Below are positions 1 through 6,800 of a DNA stretch of 7,825 nt, one piece after another. Both the position numbers and the translations under genes were made by a program. Source of the DNA: JAUWQU01 sp964564285 (GTDB lineage: Bacteria; Planctomycetota; Phycisphaerae; SM23-33). How positions within the stretch are numbered: position 1 is the stretch's first letter; each line of letters starts with the position of its first letter. The stretch is taken from contig CAZMBZ010000258.1 in NCBI GenBank assembly GCA_964564285.1, positions 1-7,825 on the forward strand. The letters run 5' to 3'. The notes beneath the pieces were generated by a model. It was not told the origin of the DNA. It did no database searches and was given only the letters and a program-made list of their open reading frames with translations.

Positions 1-32
1 GGCCGATGCCCGAGGGCTGGAGCGTGCTGTGC

Positions 33-1367
33 TCAAACCGACCAGGGCTGTCGGTGGCTGGCTTTTAGCCACTTCGGGTCGCCTGTACCCTCGGCGAAGG
101 CGAGCTTGGCTGGGTCCCACTTGATCGTCTGGCCGTGCTGGTAGGTCAGGTTCATCAGGTGGCAGCAGATGGCGGATCGGCCGCCCACCTGCTCGCAGCA
201 GATCGGCTTGGAGCGGCTCTTGACGGATGTTATGAAGTTCTCGTAGTGGGAGGTGCTCTTGTAGAGCTTGACCTTGGCGTCCTTGAGGTACTCGCGTTCG
301 GCGAGTTGCACGGCCGCGCCGCAGGAGAGCTTGTCCTTGCGGGATGCGTGCTTTGCGATCATCTTTCCGCTGCGGGAGAACGTGAACGCGCCTCGGTTGA
401 CCTGGATGCGTCCTTCCGTGCCGAAGAAGTCCACGCCGAAGCCGTCGGTGTGTGTGATGGTGATGCCGTTTGCGTAGATGAGCATCGCGCCGCGCTTGGC
501 GTCTCGGTCTTCGGGCGGTCTGGCCTCGACGGGTCCGCTGTGGTCCATGTCCAGGCCCCACTGGGCGATGTCGAGCTGGTGGGCGCCCCAGTCGGTGACC
601 TGGCCGCCGCCGTACTCGCGGTAGTTTCGCCATTTCGGGAAGTGGTCGCAAAGGCCCCGCGGGCTGAGGATCGAGTTGTACGGGCGCTTGGGGGCCGGGC
701 CGAGCCACATGTCCCAGTCCAGGCCGGGCTCGAGCTTTTCGGCGGGCAGGTCGCAGGCGACCGGCGGGCCGCCGAAGCTGCACTCGATGCGCTGAAGCTT
801 GCCGATCGCTCCGTTGCGGATGAGCTCGCAGGCGATGCGGAACTCCTTCCTCGACCGCTGCATCGAGCCGGTCTGGAGGATTCGCTTGTTCTCGGCGACG
901 GCCTTCATGACGATGATCGCCTCGTGAATATCGTGGGTCAGCGGCTTCTCGCAGTAGATGTCCTTGCCCGCCTTGATCGCGGTCATCGTGATATGCGCGT
1001 GCCAGTGGTCGGGCACGGCGATGACGACGACGTCCACATCCTTGTTGGCCAGCAGCTCGCGGAAGTCTTTGTAGGCCTTGCAGCCGGGCGTGCCCTTGGC
1101 GGGGTTGGCCTTGTAGAAGTCGTTCACCCTCTTTTGGGCGTGCAGTCGGCGGGTGGTGTCCACGTCGCAGACGCCCTGGAACTGGACGTCCTCATACAGG
1201 AAGACCGGCAGCAGATGCCTGGACAGCCTGCCCGCGCCGATGTACCCCAGCCCGAGGCGGCTGTTGGCCTTGGTGTCGGCCGCGTGCATGTGCGAAGGCA
1301 GAATCAGCGGCGCGCCGGCGATGGCCGAGGCGGCACCCTTGAGGAACGTTCTGCGAGTGGTGCTCAC
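33..1367 (-). CDS. Gfo/Idh/MocA-family oxidoreductase with Tat signal peptide
   Basis: Probable NAD(P)-dependent oxidoreductase acting on a sugar, inositol or related polyol outside the cytoplasm; the substrate cannot be read from sequence. The 444-residue protein starts with a twin-arginine signal (TRRTFLK, R5-R6), a hydrophobic stretch to about residue 24 and a possible cleavage site after HMHA (residue 29). A Rossmann fold follows with the glycine-rich GLGYIGAG at 39-46, D68 at the end of the second strand, DHWH at 120-123 and the family hallmark EKP at 140-142. The C-terminal domain carries GGGQVTDWGAH at 253-263, where D259 and H263 are in the usual catalytic region. The start is GTG at 1365-1367, supported by AAGGAG seven bases upstream; no ATG gives the complete signal. 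It follows the minus-strand gene ending at 1417 after 49 nt, so co-transcription is likely. Secreted members of this family are numerous in planctomycetes and their relatives. Family assignment is secure; the substrate is unknown. Confidence 0.95.
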   Translation of the reverse strand: MSTTRRTFLKGAASAIAGAPLILPSHMHAADTKANSRLGLGYIGAGRLSRHLLPVFLYEDVQFQGVCDVDTTRRLHAQKRVNDFYKANPAKGTPGCKAYKDFRELLANKDVDVVVIAVPDHWHAHITMTAIKAGKDIYCEKPLTHDIHEAIIVMKAVAENKRILQTGSMQRSRKEFRIACELIRNGAIGKLQRIECSFGGPPVACDLPAEKLEPGLDWDMWLGPAPKRPYNSILSPRGLCDHFPKWRNYREYGGGQVTDWGAHQLDIAQWGLDMDHSGPVEARPPEDRDAKRGAMLIYANGITITHTDGFGVDFFGTEGRIQVNRGAFTFSRSGKMIAKHASRKDKLSCGAAVQLAEREYLKDAKVKLYKSTSHYENFITSVKSRSKPICCEQVGGRSAICCHLMNLTYQHGQTIKWDPAKLAFAEGTGDPKWLKASHRQPWSV

Positions 1368-1374
1368 GTATCAT

Positions 1375-1380
1375 CTCCTT
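1375..1380 (-). promoter_or_regulatory. Ribosome binding site deciding a GTG start
   Basis: On the minus strand the sequence reads AAGGAG, then seven bases (ATGATAC), then GTG at 1367. The spacing is ideal and selects this GTG, which preserves the intact Tat signal peptide of the oxidoreductase. Confidence 0.7.
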
Positions 1381-1416
1381 ACATAGTCCATCACGAATAT
1401 CGCATCGGCTTTGCCG

Positions 1417-2385
1417 CTACGGTAGCTGTTGTCCGTCGTACTGGGATTTCTCTGGCTGCGTTTCCGTTGGCGGGGTGGTATTGGCCGACTTGTCGTCCAG
1501 GGCTGGCGCGGTGGCCGGCTCGGTTGTCGGCGCTGTTGTTGGTGCGAGTTGGGCGAACCGTTTGGCATCCGGGTCGATCTTCGCCACGAGCTCGGCTGTG
1601 CTTTTCTCGGACCACCGTCCGGAGTCGGGCGCGGTGGTTCGCAGAACCTGGCCGGCCTTGTCGAACGTTATTATTTCCCCGGCCTTGCCGATGCTGGTGC
1701 GGATTACCTGCTTGCCCTCTGGGTCGGCCGTGATGGTCGCGAACCGGGGTTTCCTTCCCTGGATGGCCTGGCTGTTCAGCAGGATTTGGAAGCTGGTCTT
1801 CTGCCCGCGAGTGGCGGTTTCAAACATCACCAGGTCTGTCAGGCCTTCCGGGATGTAGTTGCCCGGCGCCGGCCCGGCGCCCGTCAGCGTTTGCCGCCCG
1901 ATGCCGCGCCGGATGCGCACCTGAGCGTTGTTGAGGGTGATCGTGGTTTTGGCGTCGGGTCTTCTCATCGGCGAGGTCTGGCCTTGCCGTAGGGCCAGCG
2001 TGTATTCCATGGCTTCGTACTGGCCCGTGCAGGCCGTGTCGTCGAGTATCCAGCTTTCCACGTATTCCTTCGCGCCTAATCGCTTGACGTTGGTGCTGGC
2101 GTATCGTCCATCTTCCAGACGGACCCGCGCCTCGAGGCGCCAGCCGATTGGCTCGCCGTTGGCGCGGCGCTCGATATACCAGTTCGTGACAGGCTCATCG
2201 CCCCATATCGCTCGCAGGCCTCGCTTGCGAATATCGGCGAGCACATCCAGGGCGACCTTTGGATACTGTCGCCGCGACGCCGCCAGCCACCACCCCGCGC
2301 CGACCGCCGCCACGAGTATCACCAGCATGATAACCGCCAGCATCGACCGGCGCTCCGACTCCGTTGTGTTTTGTTTTGCACTCAT
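1417..2385 (-). CDS. Membrane-anchored protein of unknown function with Pro/Thr-rich tail
   Basis: I do not recognise this 322-residue protein. It has a short polar, charged N-terminus (1-14), one hydrophobic segment at about 15-36 that looks like an uncleaved signal anchor, and a folded-looking region at about 40-275. The tail from about 281 to 322 is rich in Pro, Thr and Ala (APTTAPTTEPATAPA) and probably disordered. The middle contains many short alternating-hydrophobic stretches typical of beta structure (for example GWRLEARVRL, TTITLNNAQVRIRR, GEIITFDKAGQVLRT), and W60, W69, W83 and W112 are spread over its first part. The likely topology is N-in with the bulk outside the cytoplasmic membrane. 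The start is ATG at 2383-2385. No convincing Shine-Dalgarno precedes it, and a candidate -10 box lies only 8 nt upstream, so the message may be leaderless. It is the first gene of a probable two-gene minus-strand unit with the oxidoreductase, and is divergent from lnt. The reading frame is credible; the function is open. Confidence 0.8.
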   Translation of the reverse strand: MSAKQNTTESERRSMLAVIMLVILVAAVGAGWWLAASRRQYPKVALDVLADIRKRGLRAIWGDEPVTNWYIERRANGEPIGWRLEARVRLEDGRYASTNVKRLGAKEYVESWILDDTACTGQYEAMEYTLALRQGQTSPMRRPDAKTTITLNNAQVRIRRGIGRQTLTGAGPAPGNYIPEGLTDLVMFETATRGQKTSFQILLNSQAIQGRKPRFATITADPEGKQVIRTSIGKAGEIITFDKAGQVLRTTAPDSGRWSEKSTAELVAKIDPDAKRFAQLAPTTAPTTEPATAPALDDKSANTTPPTETQPEKSQYDGQQLP

Positions 2386-2393
2386 GGTGAGCT

Positions 2394-2422
2394 ATGTTAC
2401 GCCCGCGCCAAGCCGTATGCAA
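2394..2422 (-). promoter_or_regulatory. Candidate promoter for the minus-strand unit
   Basis: Read on the minus strand: TTGCAT (2417-2422), a 17-base spacer, then TAACAT (2394-2399). Each box matches the sigma-70 consensus at four of six bases. The -10 ends 8 nt before the ATG at 2385, so transcription would begin at or next to the start codon. This fits the missing ribosome site. The match is modest and the call is tentative. Confidence 0.3.
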
Positions 2423-2474
2423 AGGCCCAGCATGGCAGGCGAGAATCTTCCGGCAGTCGGCATTGGCGCGGGCG
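2400..2474. repeat. Perfect 12-bp inverted repeat in the divergent promoter region
   Basis: The left arm at 2400-2411 is CGCCCGCGCCAA; the right arm at 2463-2474 is its exact reverse complement, TTGGCGCGGGCG. They are 51 nt apart. The left arm falls in the spacer of the candidate minus-strand promoter and the right arm ends 5 nt before the candidate lnt -35 box. It could be paired operator half-sites or an RNA stem in a longer transcript. The repeat is directly visible; its role is inferred. Confidence 0.5.
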
Positions 2475-2479
2475 GAACC

Positions 2480-2509
2480 TTGACCTTGGCCTGGTCTTCT
2501 CGGTAAATA
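2480..2509 (+). promoter_or_regulatory. Candidate promoter for lnt and the lipoprotein gene
   Basis: TTGACC at 2480-2485 matches the -35 consensus at five of six bases. An A/T-rich block, TAAATA, stands at 2504-2509 after 18 bases but matches the -10 consensus poorly (three of six). Transcription from here would give a leader of roughly 65-70 nt before the ATG at 2582. Confidence 0.35.
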
Positions 2510-2581
2510 GACCGCATTGGAAGTACTTGTCTTCGGGGGGCGTCGTCCAGGCCGCCGTTGCAGGCCGGAGAGATCGCTTAC

Positions 2582-4570
2582 ATGAGCAAGCGCAGAAAGC
2601 AGAAGCGGGCAACCTCCGCAAAGCCGGGGGTAACCATCGAGGCCGCGGGCGAATCGCCCGAGCCGCGGGCTAAGACTCCGTTTCTGCGCCGTCGCTTCGT
2701 GTCGATATTTCTGTGCCTTCACACGACGCCGCTTCTGATTGCCTGTTTCGCCCCGGCCGACGCGTGGTGGCTGGGCTATGCGGCCTTGGTGCCGTGGGTT
2801 CTTGGCGTGGTGCTGGCACCTACTCGGCGGTGGGGGCTTTTCGCCGGCTGGCTTGGCGGGCTGGTGTTCTGGGGATGCATTTTGTACTGGCTGACGTGGA
2901 TCACCATGGTGGGCTACGTGGCGGGGATATTGTACCTGTCTCTGTACTGGCTGCTGGCGGGGGCGGTTTTGCGTGCGGCGGTTCGACGAAATCAGCCAAT
3001 GTGGATTGTCCTGCCGCTGGTGTGGGTTTCGCTGGAGTTCATTCGCGGGGCAGCGGAGAGCTTCTACGTCGGGCCGTCGTTCCCGTGGTTCGCGCTGGCT
3101 TACAGCCAGTACACACGCACAACGCTGATACAAATCGCGGATGTTACGGGAATCTACGGCGTGTCGTTCCTGGTGGCGATGGCCAACGGGTTGGTCGTTG
3201 ATGCGTCGCTCTGGGCCATCGCGAGGCACCGGCGGGGCCGGGACGCCGCGACGGACTCGATGCCCGCCGGCGATGGTCGGCACCGGAGGCTTGTTGTCGG
3301 CGCGATCGCGTTTGCGGCCTCGCTTGCGGGCGTGCTGGGCTATGGAGCGTGGCAGCTTTCCAGGGAAACCCGCCAGGTGGGGCCTACCATAGGAATTGTC
3401 CAGCGGGCATACCCGATCAGCCTCGGCGGGCGCGGCGCCGGACCCCAGGAGATACTCGACCGCCATCTGGCCGACACGGAGACTTTCCTGGGCGCCAAGG
3501 TCAAGCCGGATCTGGTGATCTGGCCGGAAACCATGCTCCCGACCGCGCTGAACCGCGAAATGCTCGATCTGGACATCGATTCGCTCGAGGGCGATTACCT
3601 GCGGTCCCTGGCGGCCAAGTTCGATCGCAGCGCCTGGGATACTCAGTTCGACGAAGACTCGCTTCGCGTTTTTCTGCGGCGGGTTTTGCAGGCCGATCGG
3701 GGCGACGAGCCGAGCAGACGCCTGCTGGCGGGCAAGGTTTTGGATATGTCGGGGCGACTGGGCTGTCCTATCCTGGCTGGCGGAATAACGATCCACCGCA
3801 ACGCCGAGCCGCTTTTCCGCAAGGATGAATGGCTGGTGCGAAACGGGGCGGTGTGGTTCGATCCAAACGAGCCAAATGCACCGAGCTATGCCAAGCGACA
3901 CCTCGTGCCGTTCAGCGAATACGTGCCGTTCAAGCACTCCTGGCTGGGCCTGCACAAGCTGTTGCGTCAGTGCGTGCCGGATGTTATGGAGCAGTTGGAT
4001 CCTGGCCCGACCCGCACGCGGTTTGTGCTGGCCAGGCCCGGTGGCAGGTGGCGAGTGGTGTCGCCGATCTGCTACGAAGGCACCATGCCCACGGTGTGCC
4101 GCGAGATGGTATACCAGGATGGGAGAAAAAAAGCCGACATCCTGGCCAATCTGTCCAACGACGGATGGTTCGTTCGGCCGGTCCGGTCGGGAACTCCCCT
4201 CGCCAGCACCGAACAGTCCCAGCACCTCAGCCATTACTGCTTCCGCGCCGTGGAAAACCGCGTGCCGGTCGTGCGGGCGGTCAATACTGGAGTCAGCGCG
4301 TCGATCGATTCCAACGGGCGGATTGTCGCCGAAGTCAGACGCGGCGGGCACAACACGATGATTTCCGGCACACTGCTGCTGGACGGGGCACGGGAGGGTA
4401 AGTTAGAATATCTGCCCGGGCATGGACCCAAAGTGCTTGTCGATGAGCGAACTAGTTGGTACAGTCGCGTCGGTGACGCCTTTGCCGAGGCCGTGTTGGT
4501 GGCGGCAATGGCGTGGGTGGTAGTCATGTTTGCCCGGCGCGGCCGAGATAAAAAAGGGATGTGCAATTGA
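2582..4570 (+). CDS. lnt: Apolipoprotein N-acyltransferase
   Basis: Adds the third acyl chain, taken from a membrane phospholipid, to the N-terminal cysteine of diacylated lipoproteins; it sits in the inner membrane with its catalytic domain outside. The 662-residue protein has a basic cytoplasmic N-terminus of about 38 residues, then roughly seven hydrophobic segments between 39 and 250. A nitrilase-fold domain follows, with one more hydrophobic segment near 632-652. The catalytic set is complete: E316 in IWPETMLP, K438 in YAKRHLVPFSEYVP with E446 eight residues later, and C497 in SPICYEG. These correspond to E. coli E267, K335, E343 and C387. The conserved LSNDGWF and RAVNTGVSA motifs follow. 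It is about 150 residues longer than the E. coli enzyme (512), with about 54 extra between the catalytic Glu and Lys. The start is ATG 2582 with GGAGAG at 2567-2572; a TTG at 2558 has no such site. It overlaps the following lipoprotein gene by 4 nt. Confidence 0.97.
   Translation: MSKRRKQKRATSAKPGVTIEAAGESPEPRAKTPFLRRRFVSIFLCLHTTPLLIACFAPADAWWLGYAALVPWVLGVVLAPTRRWGLFAGWLGGLVFWGCILYWLTWITMVGYVAGILYLSLYWLLAGAVLRAAVRRNQPMWIVLPLVWVSLEFIRGAAESFYVGPSFPWFALAYSQYTRTTLIQIADVTGIYGVSFLVAMANGLVVDASLWAIARHRRGRDAATDSMPAGDGRHRRLVVGAIAFAASLAGVLGYGAWQLSRETRQVGPTIGIVQRAYPISLGGRGAGPQEILDRHLADTETFLGAKVKPDLVIWPETMLPTALNREMLDLDIDSLEGDYLRSLAAKFDRSAWDTQFDEDSLRVFLRRVLQADRGDEPSRRLLAGKVLDMSGRLGCPILAGGITIHRNAEPLFRKDEWLVRNGAVWFDPNEPNAPSYAKRHLVPFSEYVPFKHSWLGLHKLLRQCVPDVMEQLDPGPTRTRFVLARPGGRWRVVSPICYEGTMPTVCREMVYQDGRKKADILANLSNDGWFVRPVRSGTPLASTEQSQHLSHYCFRAVENRVPVVRAVNTGVSASIDSNGRIVAEVRRGGHNTMISGTLLLDGAREGKLEYLPGHGPKVLVDERTSWYSRVGDAFAEAVLVAAMAWVVVMFARRGRDKKGMCN
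4554..4559 (+). promoter_or_regulatory. Ribosome binding site selecting a TTG start
   Basis: AAGGGA lies seven bases before the TTG at 4567, the same motif and spacing seen ahead of mreB. The competing GTG at 4561 would leave only one base, too close to be used. The site lies inside the last codons of lnt, as expected for translational coupling. Confidence 0.6.
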
Positions 4571-5781
4571 AATCGGAGCGACAAAAGCACGGACTGGCCG
4601 TAACGATGGGACTGGTCGGGGCGCTGTTTCTGACCGGTTGCGAGATGGGGCAGTGGATGGGTTTTTCCAAGCCCGCAGCCCCTGTCGTCGATCGCAATAA
4701 AGCCTACGTCGATGCTCGTACGGCGCTGTTCCAGTTGGCCCAAGACAAGGACCCCGCCACTCGGGCCAATGCCATTGAGGCCCTGTCTACCACTCTCGGC
4801 ACCGATGTCGGCGAGGTCTACCAGCAGGGCCTCAGCGACCAGTCGCCGCTGGTTAGGTTCGCCTCGGCGATGGCGATCGGAGATCTGAAGTACGAGCCGG
4901 CAAAGCCCACAATTCAAAGAATGGTCAAGGATCGCGAGGATGAGCCAGTAAAGGCCGAGCCGGACAAGCGAGTCTTCTGCGCGCTGCTTTACGCCCTTCA
5001 CGAACTTGGCGATGACAGCATTACGGGGCAACTCGCGCCGCTGCTGTACGACTCCGAGCCGGAGGTTCGCAGTCAGGCGGCGATGGCTATGGGTAAGATG
5101 GGCGACCCCTCAGCCATCAGTCCCCTCAAGAGCATGCTGGTCAACGAGCAGAATGAGGCCGCCAAGATTCAAGTCACCGAGTCGCTGGCTGTGCTGGGCG
5201 ACAGCCGCAGCGCCGAGGTGATCGAAGCCTACACCAAGGGGTACTTTCTGGACCTTAGGCTGGCGGCGATTCCGGCGATGGCGAATACCCGTTCACCCCG
5301 GGCCCAACGCGTGCTCAAGGAACTCACCGTCGCTCGCGAGCCGGCCCGCGTTCGCGTAATGGCGGCCGGCCAAATGGCAAAGATGGGCTACGCCGACCCC
5401 GATATGTTCGAGTTTTGCGTCGAGGCTCTTCAATATCCCGAGTCGACTCTCAAAAAATCGGCAAAGTCTTCCCGCCGCGCCGCCGACAGCGATGCCGGTT
5501 CGCTAAGGCAGTTGGCAGCCTTGGCGGTAGGATGGTACGGCAACGAAGAGGCCCTTTCGGCGCTGCAACCGCTGCTGCGAGCCGGGCAGGGACCCGTTCG
5601 CGTTGCGGTCGCCACGAGCACACTGCGGATTATCGACCGTCATGGACCGTCCGCGAGGCCCGCGATGACGCCGGAGGCTCCGTTGAGCCCGGCCGATCCG
5701 ATCATCGCGCCAGCGGGGTCAGCGACGTCAAGGCCGTCCGTTGAGAAGCCGAAAATCCGCACTGCGGGCGGAAAAGACTGA
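4567..5781 (+). CDS. Lipoprotein with HEAT-like repeats
   Basis: A predicted envelope lipoprotein of 404 residues, probably a protein-binding scaffold; no catalytic motif is visible. The signal peptide has a basic n-region (KSERQKH), a hydrophobic core and the lipobox LTGC, which gives lipidated Cys25. The next residue is Glu rather than Asp; by the E. coli sorting rule this favours the outer membrane, if that rule holds here. From about residue 55 to 345 the protein is built of tandem paired helices with the HEAT/PBS-lyase pattern. Examples are DPATRANAIEAL, SPLVRFASAMAIGDL, EPEVRSQAAMAMGKMGDPSA, AAKIQVTESLAVLGDSRSA and SLRQLAALAVGWYGNEEA. The last 55 or so residues are Pro/Ala/Ser-rich and probably unstructured. 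TTG 4567 is preferred: it has the better ribosome spacing, and an ATG at 4606 would remove the charged n-region. The TTG overlaps the lnt stop as TTGA, so the two are probably translationally coupled, and Lnt would be the enzyme that finishes this protein. The binding partner is unknown. Confidence 0.88.
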   Translation: MKSERQKHGLAVTMGLVGALFLTGCEMGQWMGFSKPAAPVVDRNKAYVDARTALFQLAQDKDPATRANAIEALSTTLGTDVGEVYQQGLSDQSPLVRFASAMAIGDLKYEPAKPTIQRMVKDREDEPVKAEPDKRVFCALLYALHELGDDSITGQLAPLLYDSEPEVRSQAAMAMGKMGDPSAISPLKSMLVNEQNEAAKIQVTESLAVLGDSRSAEVIEAYTKGYFLDLRLAAIPAMANTRSPRAQRVLKELTVAREPARVRVMAAGQMAKMGYADPDMFEFCVEALQYPESTLKKSAKSSRRAADSDAGSLRQLAALAVGWYGNEEALSALQPLLRAGQGPVRVAVATSTLRIIDRHGPSARPAMTPEAPLSPADPIIAPAGSATSRPSVEKPKIRTAGGKD

Positions 5782-5809
5782 TGTTGGGCAACAACCCGAT
5801 AATATTTGC

Positions 5810-5837
5810 TTGACTTGAGTACGGCGAAAAATACAAT
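5810..5837 (+). promoter_or_regulatory. Sigma-70-type promoter ahead of the coiled-coil gene
   Basis: TTGACT (5810-5815), a 16-base spacer, then TACAAT (5832-5837). Each box matches the consensus at five of six bases. An A/T-rich stretch (GATAATATTTG) lies just upstream and could act as an UP-like element. Transcription would start near 5844, leaving a leader of about 110 nt. It is the strongest promoter-like sequence in the window and could serve the coiled-coil gene, the small membrane gene and possibly mreB. Confidence 0.6.
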
Positions 5838-5938
5838 CGCAACGTGAGAGACAGCGGCATCGTAGACTGTCCCGATTAGAGTGGGTTGCAACTTGTTGGT
5901 AGCCCTCGAAGTAATATTAGTATGGACGTGATTCTATC

Positions 5939-5952
5939 CGAAGGAGACTTCG
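5939..5952 (+). promoter_or_regulatory. Ribosome site inside a GAGA-tetraloop hairpin
   Basis: CGAAG (5939-5943) pairs perfectly with CTTCG (5948-5952) around the loop GAGA, a GNRA-type tetraloop. The Shine-Dalgarno AAGGAG (5941-5946) lies half in the stem and half in the loop, seven bases before the TTG start at 5954. The five-base stem is short, so it may only weaken initiation rather than act as a switch. Confidence 0.5.
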
Positions 5953-5953
5953 C

Positions 5954-6787
5954 TTGAACATCCTGACAAAGATATGCGTCGTCGTCTTGTTGATTCTGGT
6001 GCTTGTCGCCAGCGTCGTTTTTATCAACATGGCCACCGTACCGAATAATTACCGGGCGGCGTACGAACAGGAGAAACTGAGGGCTAAGCTCAATGAGCAA
6101 GCCGTCCGCACTCAGAAACTCGTGACCAATGTCCAGGCCTCTGAGATTGAGCTTCTCAAACAAAGTCGGGACGGCTTTGCCACCCAACTCGCTGAACTCA
6201 AACAAGGACAGGTTCCGGACACGACGGCGTTGTTGGTGGCCGAGATAACTGCCAAGTTCAACGCCTCCAACACCCGTCTGGCTCAGCTACAGCTCAACGT
6301 CCAGGCGGGGGGCAAGCGCAACGAGATGCTCAGCAAGCAGTTGGAAGGCGTGAGGGGCAAAATCGCAACGATGCAGAAGTCCAATGGCAGCCTCACGGCC
6401 GATCTGACACAGTTGCGAGGCGAGTTGGAGCGCAGCGAGCGAATTGTCCGCGCCCTGGAACGCAAGCTTCAGGATAGCCAGGAGCAGGTTGCCGATTTGG
6501 AGAAGCGGGCTCCCGGTACCGCTACGGGTGCCGCAGCCGCTGTTGCCATTCCCCAAGGCAAGGTTACCGGCACCATAACCGCAGTACGCGGCGAATTGGC
6601 CAGCATCAACGTGGGCGCCGCTCAGGGCGTTACCCGCGGACAGAAACTTTATATCTACCGCAACGCCAGTTTCGTCGGATACCTTCGACTCGATAATGTC
6701 GACGAAGGTGGCGCTGCCGGCACGATCATAGACAAGCAATTGGACCCGACCGTTGGCGACAAAGTCACCAACGATCTGTTGAAATAA
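5954..6787 (+). CDS. Bitopic coiled-coil protein with C-terminal beta domain, MreC-like in layout
   Basis: The 277-residue protein has a five-residue N-terminus, one hydrophobic helix at about 6-26 and a long heptad-rich coiled coil at about 35-185 (for example LRGELERSERIVRALERKL). An Ala/Pro/Gly linker at about 186-202 leads to a compact beta-rich domain at 203-277. That domain reads GTITAVRGELASINVGAAQG, then VTRGQKLYIYR, FVGYLRLDNV and, at the end, VGDKV. This 'GV..G..L.VYR...G.L.V......GD.V' pattern occurs at the end of many planctomycete hypothetical proteins and recalls the beta domains of MreC and FlgT. The layout matches MreC, the MreB partner, and mreB lies two genes downstream. However, MreC normally has two beta barrels and follows mreB, so I do not assign the name. 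The TTG start is chosen because AAGGAG precedes it by seven bases and it supplies the whole membrane helix. The next gene begins 13 nt downstream. The gene is certain; the function is inferred. Confidence 0.88.
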   Translation: MNILTKICVVVLLILVLVASVVFINMATVPNNYRAAYEQEKLRAKLNEQAVRTQKLVTNVQASEIELLKQSRDGFATQLAELKQGQVPDTTALLVAEITAKFNASNTRLAQLQLNVQAGGKRNEMLSKQLEGVRGKIATMQKSNGSLTADLTQLRGELERSERIVRALERKLQDSQEQVADLEKRAPGTATGAAAAVAIPQGKVTGTITAVRGELASINVGAAQGVTRGQKLYIYRNASFVGYLRLDNVDEGGAAGTIIDKQLDPTVGDKVTNDLLK

Positions 6788-6800
6788 GGGAGCCCTGTCG

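Noticed and set aside
135..1733. 532-codon open frame on the plus strand
   Set aside because: It lies antisense to the oxidoreductase and the unknown protein. It has low-complexity Val/Ala/Gly-rich composition and no domain; long antisense frames are common in GC-rich coding DNA.
2558..2581. Earlier TTG start for lnt
   Set aside because: GGAGAG at 2567-2572 is correctly spaced for ATG 2582, and nothing comparable precedes TTG 2558.
2195..4351. 718-codon open frame on the minus strand
   Set aside because: Antisense to lnt, Arg/Pro/His-rich and without recognisable motifs, while lnt has every catalytic residue.
4234..5031. 265-codon open frame on the minus strand
   Set aside because: Antisense to the end of lnt and the start of the lipoprotein gene, both strongly supported.
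5782..5805. Intrinsic terminator after the lipoprotein gene
   Set aside because: Only four- or five-base stems can be drawn, partly with wobble pairs, and no T run follows.
5893..5920. Second promoter closer to the coiled-coil gene (TTGTTG with TATTAG)
   Set aside because: The boxes match poorly, and the better -10-like sequence TAATAT at 5912 has no -35 at workable spacing. The promoter at 5810-5837 is far stronger.
6787..6796. Hairpin AGGG/CCCT over the ribosome site of the small membrane gene
   Set aside because: The loop would be two bases; the allowed version has only three pairs, too weak to matter.
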